A DNA stretch of 64,000 bases from Theodoxus fluviatilis (Eukaryota > Mollusca > Gastropoda > Cycloneritida > Neritidae). Below the pieces are notes generated by a model that did no database searches, was not told the DNA's origin, and saw nothing but the letters and a program-made list of their open reading frames with translations. Positions 11,935 through 22,243 of the stretch are shown here, piece by piece. Positions within the stretch are counted from its first letter, which is position 1; every line of letters starts with the position of its first letter. The DNA is taken from positions 274,501 to 338,500 of the forward strand of contig JAWQFJ010000637.1 of assembly GCA_034096865.1 (NCBI GenBank), read 5' to 3'. The position numbers were made by a program, and so were the translations under genes.

Positions 11935-12660
11935 CGACGCGCAATTAGCAATGAAATACAATTCAACTGGGTTGGAGTGAAATGAAGTAGAATGAACGAA
12001 CTGATACTACATTAAACCGAATGAGTTGATTTGTACTGCACTGAACAAAACTGAATAGAACTGAACCACGATAAGTGAACCGAGCTAAACTGATTCAAAC
12101 TATAAATCGACTTAATTGCACGATTTTGAATCGACTGGAAATGTTAGGCTGACAGGCTGTTGAATCTGTAAATTAATTGTGGATCCCCTTGTCAGGTCAC
12201 CCTGACCAGGTCTTGGTTGACGCTGTTCAGCAGATGTAAGCCATGGGGGATGCACACTGACTAGGAGAACCCTCTGCTTCCATTGTAGCCACTGCCACTG
12301 AGCCTCTGCTAGCTTGGGCTGGTAACCCGCAACTCATGCCAGAAGATCCGTGTTTGCTGAACACTCGGAAACAAGCAGTAGCTTCGGCTTTTTTTATTTG
12401 CACCGGAAACGCCTTTGAACTCTGACTGTTGCCAGCGTCCGTCTGAACAGGAGCAGTCCAGTCTATTTCCAGTGCTTGTGTTCCAGGATGGTCGGACTGC
12501 AGCAGTTCCTCCAAACACAGTAATGACGCAGGTCGATGACTGAGTTCAGCGTTGCTGAACTTCGGTCAGCAGGTGATCTGGCTGACCATGCTAGACCTCT
12601 TTTCCATCTACTATGGCTACAACTAGGAAAAAGGCTGGGCAGATGCGCTGATCCCCTCGT
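11935..12660. other. Unassigned sequence
   Basis: Contains a degenerate GAA-CTGA-rich stretch (11960-12110). An open minus frame at 12227-12514 has no recognisable domain. Confidence 0.4.
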
Positions 12661-12671
12661 GTAAAACTGGC

Positions 12672-12982
12672 TGTGCTGCACTCCATTGTGCTGCACTCCA
12701 TTGTGCTGCACTCCATTGTGCTGCACTCCATTGTGCTGCACTCCATTGTGCTGCACTCCATTGTGCTGCACTCCATTGTGCTGCACTCCATTGTGCTGCA
12801 CTCCATTGGGCTGCACTCCATTGTGCTGCACTCCATTGTGCTGCACTCCATTGTGCTGCACTCCATTGTGCTGCACTCCATTGTGCTGCACTCCATTGTG
12901 CTGCACTCCATTGTGCTGCACTCCATTGTGCTGCACTCCATTGTGCTGCACTCCATTGTGCTGCACTCCATTGTGCTGCACT
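12672..12982. repeat. 15-bp minisatellite, about 21 copies
   Basis: The unit TGCTGCACTCCATTG is almost perfectly repeated, with one G variant near 12808. Because 15 is a multiple of 3, five frames stay open; these are artefacts. Confidence 0.97.
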
Positions 12983-13237
12983 ATGCCTGCACTGCCGTTC
13001 CCTAGGCACGACAGTACTAAACTGTCCCGAGTCACGCCGCATTGCTCAGGGCTGCTCTCGGATTTGTTCTGCAGCCACATCGTGCATCACACTGCGTGTG
13101 CTATGCATTCTAGAGTTTTTTACGTGGCAATATGTGCAGACTTGGATCTTTTTCATGTAGAAACGCATTTTCAACCTTTCTCCACATTTTGATACCATCT
13201 AAAGATTGACCAAATGAATGAATCAATTAAGAAAGAA

Positions 13238-13541
13238 ATGAAATTTTACGGCCTATCAGCCTTTGTTGGTTTTATATATAGGTGGAAATCGTTGGATGAA
13301 CCTGTTGGCTAAACGTCTCGACGTGCCAAAAGTATAAATGCTGTGATGTCTATGGGATCTTCCCAGCATCATATGTTGTGTATTTGGCTATATAAGGCCA
13401 ATGTTCACCAAATTACTCGATCTAATTAGAATAAGATGAAGTCTAGTCACGATATATGCCGACTTATTCGGCTTTTAGGAATCGCGTAGGGAGGCGCGGT
13501 GGGTCTATTTATACCCCAACGCACAGGGGGAAAGATTGACA
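13238..13541 (-). repeat. SINE-like dispersed repeat, interrupted copy
   Basis: The + text begins TTTACGGCCTATCAGCCTTT at 13238 and ends GGTGGGTCTATTTATACCCC then CACAGGGGGA. Both ends match the SINE-like family best defined at 50354-50549 and 56061-56243. About 150 bp of unrelated sequence separates the two ends. Confidence 0.65.
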
Positions 13542-13544
13542 AAA

Positions 13545-14075
13545 AGTCCACACTACAATAACTGGCCATATAATGAGAGTTGTCTGCCAGAGAATGTATT
13601 GTATTGTTTCATTCACTTATGGCCAGCTTTGACATGTTGATGTGTAATATAATGTTGCATACGAGACGTACGCTCTCCATGTATACATAATTTTGTCTCG
13701 TAGTGCCCCTATCAATCACTATTCTGTGCCATTGAAGAAAAATATCGATTGTGTATATACAGTGCTTTGAACAGTTTTCTGCATAATTTCTTTGATTACT
13801 CCCACAATCCGTTGCTATGCCTTTCTGTCTCAACGTTGATGAATACAGATAAAGAAATTACCGGCAACTTTAGAAAGCTATTAAAAAAACCCACCACGGT
13901 TTCTTCTCTTTATCATGTACATGTATGCTTCCTGGTCAACGACCACAATTGTCAGAAAACTGATTTTTCCATTTAAATGTCAACATTGGGACATACTGAC
14001 GGAACAAACGCCACAAAACGCTAATGTTCGAATAAGCTTTTGTACGCTTAATCGTTTCAGGTATACCACAGAGAA
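13545..14075. other. Unassigned AT-rich sequence
   Basis: No recognisable repeat or coding frame; open frames are under 80 codons. Confidence 0.4.
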
Positions 14076-14079
14076 GCTA

Positions 14080-14985
14080 TCAAAGATTATAGGTTACACA
14101 AAGATAGTTCATTAGCTCATTGTTGTGAAGATCGAGACACGTCGCGCCCCAAGCGGCTAGAACTATTGGTGAATCAAGGAAAGTTAATCACACCTCTTAG
14201 CGACATGTAAAACTTCTTGTTTATCGACGGTTTCTGATGCGTTCCGATCATGTTTGTGAATAAATTTACTGTGTAATGTGTAATAAAATGATTTGCTGCA
14301 ATAATGGGGGTGTTTTGGCTTTGTTTTTGGTAGCAGGCGTTGTGAAATCCAACTCGACCTAGATCTACATGGTATGGTTTGAATGGGAACAATCTATTTT
14401 TCATTATTATCTAAGAATGCAAGCTTGTTTATCAACGTATACACCCCTGTGGAATATCTTTAGGAAATGAAAAGCAATACGTACCTGTCAAGAAGGTGAT
14501 TTGCGGCCAGAAAATCATTCGATTAAGTGAATTCAGTTGCCGCTTCTGCGAAGATTTATAGTTACAATCAAGCGGGTCCATGTGACCTGCATTTCTATTG
14601 TTAAAAAGTAGGACCTTTCAATACCTTTTGATGCATTCAACATACAGCTTTGATAAATTAATGCTGTTCATGGCTTACATTTTCTTCGGATGGGTTTCTA
14701 GTATCCCAAAATATAGCTTTTTCTGCGCGAACTGGAGAGAGCTGCCGCCATTGAATTGTCCAAAGTGTAGACATAAAAGCCATATCTACACGAAAGCAGT
14801 CCTCTGATTGGTTCCCTGAATAGAATCCTTCAATCAGCAGGCAGCTTTCTTCGCCGTCTTGTCACTAAGCGGTGTGAGTACACTTTCCTTGATTCACCCC
14901 TACTCTCGCCGCTAGGTGCAGCGTCTTGTACTTTGTAGAGCAAAAGCTCGGCATGAGCTATCTTTGTGTAACCTATAATCTTTGA
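14080..14985. mobile_element. Long-TIR DNA element, about 905 bp
   Basis: The segment at 14080-14195 matches the reverse complement of 14870-14985, with outer ends TCAAAGATTATAGGTTACAC and complement. Similarity continues inward for about 115 bp with scattered mismatches, including the shared AACTTTCCTTGATTCACC block. The core 14620-14755 matches the Harbinger-like MITE core. No transposase frame is visible, so it is non-autonomous. The target duplication is unclear; GCTAT occurs near both ends. Confidence 0.7.
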
Positions 14986-14989
14986 CGCT

Positions 14990-15935
14990 ATGTAACCAGA
15001 GATTGCATACCAAAGTGGATGACAGTCTGAAGTGTTGTAGATTAATGCAGTTTAAAAGATCAAATTGTCCTCATTCACTTTCCTTGCCAAACGTCGCCCT
15101 CTTCTCATCTTCGATGACTTTTTTTTGTGTTAAAGAGGCGGGGAGTTGGGTGTGCAGGGGGTGAGGGGCCGATTGGTCGAGAGACCGAGGTTATTGTTTG
15201 TTTGTTTTTTACCTCGGTGAAGATGCAAAAGATTGAGCAGGAAAACAAAAAATTCTGGGCAGGAGAGTAAGTTGAGTGAGCTGCGGACAGCAGCCCCAGT
15301 ACCGCCCGTCCTGGTGACCTCGAACTCCGCAAGCGTGCAAGGAAACGTCGATCTTTGTTCTCCCGCCAGCGGGAAAAAACAAAACAAAAAACCTTTGCAA
15401 TCAGAAAAGCGAGCAAATCCTCCCAAACATCCGTGCGAGGAAGTCGGAGAGATCGATGGAGACAGACAAAGAGGACCTTGCCAGACGCCTGGCCCCGCAA
15501 GTGCAACGTCTACACTCCACCGGAAGTGAACTTCTCACCCATGCTGCACGGCGTTGACTGTGGTCTGCTGACAGAAAAAGTCTTCCCGCAGTATTTTCTC
15601 AAACACACTGTATGATCCATTTGTGTATTTGTTATTACTGAGACGATATCTACAAAAAAAACTAATACCACAAAATCCTAATCTTATTTTCTTCAAAAGT
15701 CCAACATTATTTTCCAACAATCTGATACATGCTATGCGCAAGATGTCGTAGATTAGCAACGATGGCTAAGTGCTCTAAGTTGTAAATCACGTGAGAGTTG
15801 CGAAAGGAGCATCCAAGTAAACTTGAGCAGAGATACGACAAGCAGATGCTGAAAGAGCAGAAGGAGGGGATGAAGCTAGAGTTAATGGAGCAGAAAACTC
15901 GAATGCAGGAAAGAACATGGATTAATGTGCGAGTG
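14990..15935. other. Unassigned sequence with small open frames
   Basis: Frames at 15355-15615 (+) and 15798-15930 (+, EQRYDKQMLKEQKEGMKLEL coiled-coil-like) look protein-like but match nothing I know. The latter runs into a SINE-like repeat at 15940. Confidence 0.35.
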
Positions 15936-15939
15936 AAGT

Positions 15940-16085
15940 TTCACGGCCTGTCAGTCTTTATAGATTATGTAAGGCCTTTGACTACAAAGCCAATAGATCT
16001 GCTTTTGAGTACGAGCGAGTCAAAGCTCGGTTTCCCGTATTATTCTTTTACAAATCGCTTCAGAAGACGCGGTGGGTTTGCTGGC
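15940..16085 (-). repeat. SINE-like dispersed repeat, partial copy
   Basis: Starts TTCACGGCCTGTCAGTCTTT and ends AGACGCGGTGGGTTTG. It is diverged but in the same order as the 50354 and 56061 copies. Confidence 0.6.
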
Positions 16086-16147
16086 AGGAAAGAAACAAAC
16101 CTAGGCATCAACCTCAATAACAAACAAGAGGTAGTATGAGGTCATTC

Positions 16148-16531
16148 TGTGAACCCGAGTCAGTAGTGTCTCTGGCGCAGTTCGCAACGAATGAGTAATA
16201 GACTTGACCCTTCGCGTTACAGCAACGTGCCGAAAATAGTTCATTCTGATAGCCTACTATTTTTCTCTCCACTTTTTACAGAAATCATTCAGATGTCAAA
16301 ACTTGTTTCCATTTCAACACAAACATTTTATTTGATCGAATAAACGCTTTTTTATTGCCTCAACAAGAGTAAGTTTTGAGTTTTGTGCGAAATAGTCTTA
16401 GAACTACTTTAACGGCGTATGTCAGGGAGCAGATCGGCTATCGCACAAGCATGTCGTGTGACCTCCATTTGCATAAATTGGACGAAAACCTTCCATCACG
16501 TGATGTCAACTGGGCTAGAGATCTATACTTT
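16148..16531 (+). repeat. 390-bp dispersed repeat, copy 1 (forward)
   Basis: Starts TGTGAACCCGAGTCAGTAGT and includes TACAGAAATCATTCAGATGT and GGCGTATGTCAGGGAGCAGA, ending near CATCACGTGATGTCAACT. Three further copies are in the window (16796, 18941 and 38101). There is no ORF. It is non-autonomous of unknown class. Confidence 0.85.
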
Positions 16532-16795
16532 TGCCTGTAGGATCAAGGCAAAAAACAAAAAACGGCAGAGAACAAGATGTATGAAGGGTGGAGGATGGGG
16601 TCGGGGGAGGGGTGGGGTGGGAGGAGAGCAAACTTCATGGATATGATTGGGTCAAGAGGATATAACACAGCTGGCAAAGGCTGAATGTGCGTTTCCTGCA
16701 TTTCTTTCTCATGTTCCTACCGTTACTGTCTGCGATCACTGTTGTCGATGCTATCGACAGCCAGCCTGACCTGAAGCAAGTCTTGTTCTGTGCAT

Positions 16796-17194
16796 TCTAG
16801 TCCACTAGAAACTTCGCCTGCCAGCGAAAGAGTCTCTAGCACAGTTGACCTCACGTGATGGACGGCTTTCGTCCGAAATATTCAAATGACCAGAGAGGCT
16901 TGTGGGATAGCCGATCTGCTCCCTGACATACGCCATTAAAGTAGTTCTGAGACTACTTCGCACAAAACTCATAACTTACTTTTGTTGAGGCAATAAACAA
17001 GCGTTTATTCGATAAAATAAAATGCAAGTGTTGAAATGGAAACAACTTTTGACATCTGAATGATTTCTGTAAAAAGTGGAGAAAAAATAGTATCAGAACA
17101 AACTATTTTTGGCGCAATGCTGTAATGCAAAGGGTCAAGTCTATTACTCATTTATTGCGAACTGTGCCAGAGACACTACTGACTCGGGTTCACA
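16796..17194 (-). repeat. 390-bp dispersed repeat, copy 2 (inverted)
   Basis: Reverse-complement copy of 16148-16531, extending further to TCTAGTCCACTAGAAACTTC. Together the two form an inverted pair with a 264-bp spacer. Confidence 0.85.
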
Positions 17195-17199
17195 CCAAA

Positions 17200-18730
17200 A
17201 CCCCCTTGCACAGTTCTCGTGCCCCGACTCGGTCATCACGGGAACGCTGAAGTTTCATGTGAAAGGAAATCGTGCACGCAAAGCCGTTGCTCTAGTGGCA
17301 AGATGAGTGGGGGAGGTCTCTGTAGAACGTGTCAAAGGTCACGCTAAGCTGAGGCAGCAGTCTGCCATCTCGCCTCCACGACGACAAGTTTGCTTCGCTC
17401 CATTGGCCGCCCTGGAGGTCGACAAGGAGGAAGCAAACAGCCCGTACTTTTTGCTTAGGAAATAAACAGTGACCAGCACGCCCTGTTCGTCTCCATCTCA
17501 GCTCCCATGGCACGCTTTTTCCGGGGTCACCGCAGCGGACTCACTAATTTGGGGAAGATTTGCACGTGTGTTTATTCGGGAACCCCATTCTTCCGGTCCA
17601 AACACACTGATATTAATTGAAATCAAATGGGGGCAGGTACAAGTCATCAAACCTTTTAGTGTACTCCTTTTCCGGCCTTATATGAGCATGGATTTGGTGA
17701 GGCCCCACTCGAAACGACGAACTTCGACCTAGCGGTTGCTTACATGAGTTTATACACACCATCCTGGGCTAAATTTGACATGAACAAACTCCTTTCTTTT
17801 CTTTCCCCATTATTTCCATGAGTTGTCAAACATGTCATAGTATATGTACTTTGCAGAGTAAGTCGAAGGTAACGCTTGATCAGTAGAACAGAAAACCGGT
17901 CTGGATTAACATGCATTGCGAAAAGGTTGTTAAAAAGCACACACAAAACCCCCTGGTGATCGGCAGGTCACCCGAATACACCAAAGCATCGTCTAATTAA
18001 CTAAGGAACCTTGGCGTTTGGGGAGAATATCATTTTATTGTAATTACAACAGAGAGCAAGGGGTGTTCGCGACTCGAAATTCCACAAGTGTGCAGTTGCA
18101 AAGAACCTTGCAGCTCCGCTTGAGTGGCACTGGAAACTATGCGCGACTCTCATAGGATGTGTAAAGTCCTGGTATTACATCATATCCAGGATATGAAGTA
18201 CACATTTAGCTCATGCAAAAAAACACACACCCAAGCTGGAATCTGGAAACATTCTTTGGAGCAATCCCGATGGAATGTGATCTCTATGTGTCAATCTCTC
18301 TCAAGATCTCCTGGCGGCCGTCACGTACTTGTATATGTTTTTTTGTGCATTATGCAGCTCTGGCAAGCAATCACGTCCGATCGAGGTAGTGTCAACAAAA
18401 ATGTAAGGTTTTTGGTTGCTCAAAACGTGTCTACAACACTTTCGTTGGCAAGCCACGAACTTTTCAACGACGTGTCACATACACGGTATGACTTCCACTG
18501 GGCGGCCATCTGCGATTTACAGAGAGACGAGGAAACGTTTGCATCATTGTTGACTCTCGGCGTTCCGGGAAAAATGTTGGGTTTGCAAAACTATAAACTG
18601 GCTTCATGTGGGTACTCAGGTGATGCAAATGCCAAGAAGGATACTCGAAGTCGGACTGTCTGTTAGTTAATGCAACCATCTTTTCCCAGTATTTTGTTAT
18701 ATATGAATGTTTTTTGCTTTATATTGTACA
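17200..18730. other. Unassigned sequence
   Basis: One 180-codon open frame lies at 18124-18666 (listed separately). Otherwise there is no recognisable gene or repeat. Confidence 0.4.
18124..18666 (+). CDS. Unrecognised 180-codon open frame
   Basis: Starts MALETMRDSHRMCKVLVLHH and ends KKDTRSRTVC. I see no known domain, signal peptide, clear membrane segment or homologous copy in the window. It lies just upstream of a truncated LINE. It may be a chance frame. Confidence 0.15.
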   Translation: MALETMRDSHRMCKVLVLHHIQDMKYTFSSCKKTHTQAGIWKHSLEQSRWNVISMCQSLSRSPGGRHVLVYVFLCIMQLWQAITSDRGSVNKNVRFLVAQNVSTTLSLASHELFNDVSHTRYDFHWAAICDLQRDEETFASLLTLGVPGKMLGLQNYKLASCGYSGDANAKKDTRSRTVC

Positions 18731-18940
18731 TGTATGTAAATGGACAAGACCTTCCAACGTCAGAAGAATTCACATACCCAGGCAGCACAGTCAGACATGA
18801 TGGAGTAACGGGCAGTGACATCAAGAATCGCATAAACAAAGCCAGAAATACCTTCAGGATGCTTAATAACATCTGGAAGTCAGCCCAGTACAGCACAAAG
18901 ACCAAGCTCAGACTTAACCAGAGCTGTGTTCTCTCCATTC

Positions 18941-19298
18941 TGTGAACCCGAGTCAGTAGTGACTGGCGCAGTTCGCAATGAATGCGTAATAGACTTGACC
19001 CTTCGCATTACAGCATTGCACCAAAAATTGTTCGCTCCGGATATTATTTCCCCCCACTTTTTACAGAAATCATTCAGATGTCAAAAGTTGTTTCGATTTC
19101 AACAAAACTATTTTATTTTAATCGAATAAACGATTGTTTATCGTCTCAACAAGCATAACTTATGAGTTTTGTGCGAAATAGACTCAGAACTACTTTAATG
19201 GCGTATGTCAGGGAGCAGAGGGCTATCTCACAAGCCTTTCGTGTGAGGTCGATTTGAATATTTCGGATGGAATCCTTCCATCACGTAATGTCAAATGT
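18941..19298 (+). repeat. 390-bp dispersed repeat, copy 3, inside the LINE
   Basis: Same family as 16148-16531. It interrupts the LINE between CVLSIL and LYGSEC. TGTG is present at both borders, so the exact duplication (3 or 4 bp) cannot be fixed by eye. Confidence 0.85.
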
Positions 19299-19755
19299 GC
19301 TATATGGCTCTGAATGCAGGAGAATGACACAGAGATATATCGACAAGCTGTCAGCCTTCCACACAAAGAACCTCAGAAAGATCCTGAGAATCTTCTGGCC
19401 AAACACCATCTGCAACAACTACTCGCCCGCTGCCACCAAGAAGACATGGGAACCATCATCATGAGGAGGCGATGGAGTTGGATAGGGCATGTCATCAGAC
19501 GCGAAACTGACAGCACCCCACGCACAACCCTTCACTGGACACCAGATGGCAGACGCAAGAGGGGCAGACCAAAGAAAACTTGGCGCCGAACAGTGGAGGG
19601 GGAGCTCAAGATCATGAAGGAATCATGGAGCACCATTCACGGGTACATATAAAGGGTGAAAAGACAACTAAATGCAGCTAAAGACAGCTAAAGACAATTA
19701 GCCAGATACCCTCAAAACCCCATCAAGAAAAGACTGGAAAAAAATTATTCATCTT

Positions 19756-20180
19756 TTGAAGGACAACTTCCGATCTTTGGACAAACCAAGGCTGCTGATG
19801 CAACATGCCCTTTGGACGAACAATAACTCAGAATCGTTCAACCATGTTTTGAAACAAGAAACGTTCTGTAAATCCTGTCAGCTTCCGAGTTTGGTCTGCA
19901 AACTGCACAATGCTGTAGTTGAGAAGTATCGTGAAGTCGAGAGGTGTTTTCTTGGTCTGGGAGAATAACAGCTTGCAGAGGAGTACAAGACTTTCAACTT
20001 GAGACGGGATGACTGGATGAGCAAATCAGCTGCCAGGAGGTCACAACACTTGAAACGCTTCATGTCAATGAGCAAGAGTCCAGGGCGGGTGACGTCAACG
20101 GACAGGAAAACAACGGCACGTGCTCCTGCGCACAGGGGTCGCAAGCCAGGCCAAAGAAAACCGCCACGAGACGACCGCAC
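19756..20180 (+). pseudogene. MULE-like transposase C-terminal remnant
   Basis: The frame reads MKDNFRSLDKPRLLMQHALW, TNNNSESFNHVLKQETF, LPSLVCKLHNAVVEKYREVE, GLGE, a stop at 19966-19968, and then in the same frame QLAEEYKTFNLRRDDWMSKS and HLKRFMSMSKSPGRV. The TNNxSESxNHxLK block is typical of the end of MULE-type transposases. The reading frame runs into poly-Glu coded by the repeat. Assignment is from motif memory. Confidence 0.6.
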
Positions 20181-20187
20181 CCCGCGA

Positions 20188-20728
20188 CGAGAAGAAGAAG
20201 AAGAAGAAGAAGAAGAAGAAGAAGAAGAAGAAGAAGAAGAAGAAGAGGAAAAGGAGGAGGAGGAGGAGGAGGAGGAGGAGGAGGAGGAGGAGGAGGAGGA
20301 GGAGGAGGAGGAGGAGGAGGAGGAGGAGGAGGAGGAGGAGGAGGAGGAGGAGGAGGAGGAGGAGGAGGAGGAGGAGGAGGAGGAGGAGCAGGAGAAGAAG
20401 AAGAAGAAGAAGAAGAAGAAGAAGAAGAAGAAGAAGAAGAAGAAGAAGAAGAAGAAGAAGAAGAAGAAGAAGAAGAAGAAGAAGAAGAAGAAGAAGAAGA
20501 AGAAGAAGAAGAAGAAAAGAAAAGAAAAGAAGAAGAAGAAGAAGAAGAAGAAGAAGAAGAAGAAGAAGAAGAAGAAGAAGAAGAAGAAGAAGAAGAAGAA
20601 GAAGAAGGAGAAGAAGAAGAAGAAGGAGAAGGAGAAGGAGAAGGAGAAGGAGAAGGAGAAGGAGGAGAAGGAAGAAGAAGAAGAAGAAGAAGAAGAAGAA
20701 GAAGAAGAAGAAGAAGAAGAAGAAGAAG
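20188..20728. repeat. 540-bp GAA/GGA/AAG polypurine expansion
   Basis: An uninterrupted purine strand of GAA and GGA triplets, with a few GAAAA variants. The poly-Glu, poly-Lys and poly-Arg frames are artefacts. Confidence 0.97.
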
Positions 20729-20934
20729 CTGTCTTTAGCTGTCTTTATTTGTCTTTAGCTGTCTTTTCGCCCTTTATAGGTACCGCCATTCACAGAAAGC
20801 CCCAAACCGACAGGAGTGGTGATTCTTTGTTGTTGCCCTATATGCCGAAAGCCGGCATTGCGGGCATAAGTGAAAATGAAGTAGGCCTACATGTATGTAC
20901 CAGCACGGCATTAAATTTTTCTTCTTACAATTTA

Positions 20935-21310
20935 AGATAATTGTCAGTATGCTTTGCATGGTAAATTATTTATTCCCTGCATGTTTGTTCCTTGTATGAT
21001 TACTCTGTTAGCTCTATAAAGTACACCTACACTGTCACAAAATCATCCCCTCTTGTACATGTATTTCATGTTCACAGCCTTCTAGTTTTGCCTTCAAATA
21101 AGTCAATTTGGTGTATATTTGGATTCATTGACTGAGCGTTGAACTATGCTGACACTACTCTCAAAGGCAACATGGTATTCAATGACACACGATGTTGTAA
21201 ATTGCATTGTGTCTGCACAAAGACACTATCTAACGGGACCGCCAGCTTCTGCATTTGGCCTCTCGTGACGTTTTGAAGTTCGTGGGAACACCACTTTCGG
21301 TAGAATGAAA
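20935..21310. other. Unassigned sequence
   Basis: Nothing recognisable; AT-rich with no frame above 60 codons. Confidence 0.4.
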
Positions 21311-21311
21311 G

Positions 21312-21800
21312 CTACAGTCGACTAGTAATAAAAACCGCTGGCGCTGAACCTCCAGGTTTTGGAGAAGAAAAAAAGAAGATCGGGTTCGAACCCGCAGCCT
21401 CCGAGAAAAGAGGAGGAAAAAACGCACACACACACACAAACACAAAAAACCAGGTGGGTTCGAACCCACAACCCCTCGAAAAAAAGTTTCAGTGTAGAAT
21501 CGAACCTGGTCATGCATGACCAAGAGCCCAATGCTCTACCAACTGTGCCATTGTAAACTTGTAGGTATGTGAAGCATTTATAACGACCTTGTCATAAACC
21601 CTCGTGGTTCGTATTTTGCACTGTAAATTGTAGAAAAATGGATGATAGCATGAACTGTTTGGTATTTCATACGGATCTAACCCATCAACGTCAATATTCT
21701 TTTCGTAGTATCGCATTTTGGCGCCTGCTGGTAGAGGTTCAACATATATCGAAGCGTTTTGCTGAAGTAGGAAAGATAACTCGGTTTGACTCGATGTCAT
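21312..21800 (-). repeat. Duplicated repeat block A, copy 1, with tRNA-like segments and ORF fragment
   Basis: Near-identical to 23255-23742. It contains CTGGCGCTGAACCTCCAGG, two box-B-like segments with GGGTTCGAACCC, and a tRNA-like segment at 21486-21553. The minus frame 21800-21540 includes VEPLPAGAKMRYYEKNIDVD and GLDPYEIPNSS. That frame faintly recalls the LPxxAKxRYxxKL...GLDPYEI motif I remember in transposon-type proteins of invertebrates. Confidence 0.7.
21486..21553 (-). repeat. tRNA-derived (SINE-type) segment
   Basis: On -, TGGCACAGTTGGTAGAGC resembles box A and D-arm, and AGGTTCGATTCT resembles box B. The anticodon and acceptor stems do not pair properly, so it is not a working tRNA. 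It contains the perfect palindrome GGTCATGCATGACC. A second copy lies at 23422-23490. Confidence 0.65.
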
Positions 21801-22243
21801 TACGCTGAAATGGTCGTTGTCCCCAACATTTCCGGGTCAGGGATTGATTAAATCATCATATTTTTGTGACACTGAGACCAGACCATCAAAACAATTAGCA
21901 CTAGGCCTTGAATCAAATCGTCGTACGAGATCTTACGTTGACTGCAAATGTACAACAGTGCCGCGTGATTGTGTCGACATTCAGTTAGTTCGCTGGGCCC
22001 GTATTCACAACGGCGATTTATCTTTTTAACACTCGATTTATCCCCTATCCCCGCGTTATCTTGATCGGTTAGATAAGGTACGCTCGTCAGAGGATCCTAG
22101 GTTGCGCTTTGCTATATATACTGCTTTCTTTGTCGTCTCTTCGATTCTCTTAGATCGTAGATGACGTCATGAGATTACGTCAAAGCGGAACAGGCAGTTG
22201 GAATCGTCTGAGTTTAGAGACAAGGGTAGTGAATTAGGCAGTA

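Larger units (their letters stand above)
19641..20784 (+). mobile_element. MULE-like DNA transposon with transposase remnant
   Basis: The left end GGGTACATATAAAGGGTG and the right-end complement GGTACCTATAAAGGGCG continue as AAAAGACARCTAAA-type inverted ends for about 55 bp. The flanks ACCATTCAC (19632-19640) and GCCATTCAC (20785-20793) form an 8-9 bp target duplication, as expected for Mutator-like elements. The interior has a transposase-like C-terminus (19756-20180) and a 540-bp GAA/GGA expansion. Removing it rejoins the surrounding LINE. Confidence 0.8.
18738..20935 (+). mobile_element. LINE C-terminal end, split by two later insertions
   Basis: On +, NGQDLPTSEEFTYPGSTVRH and DIKNRINKARNTFRMLNNIW run to CVLSIL. 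The 390-bp repeat (18941-19298) intervenes, then LYGSEC, LSAFHTKNLRKILRIFW, MRRRWSWIGHVIRRETDSTP, LHWTPDGRRKRGRPKKTW and KESWSTIH. A MULE-like element (19641-20784) intervenes, then the C-terminal end NRQEW (stop) and FFVVALYAESRHCGHK, stop at about 20870. The family tail (RRW-WIGHVxR, GRRKRGRPKKTWRR) is a very common animal LINE C-terminus. It is 5'-truncated and inactive. Confidence 0.85.

Noticed and set aside
12463..13192. Long frames over 12.5-13.2 kb
   Set aside because: Driven by the 15-bp minisatellite; flanking parts show no domain.
19999..20940. 313-codon Glu/Lys-rich protein
   Set aside because: Only the first 60 codons are transposase-like; the rest is the GAA/GGA repeat and a transposon end.
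22000..22240. Element starting GGGCCCGTATTCACAACGG as another MITE
   Set aside because: No matching inverted end or duplication was found nearby.
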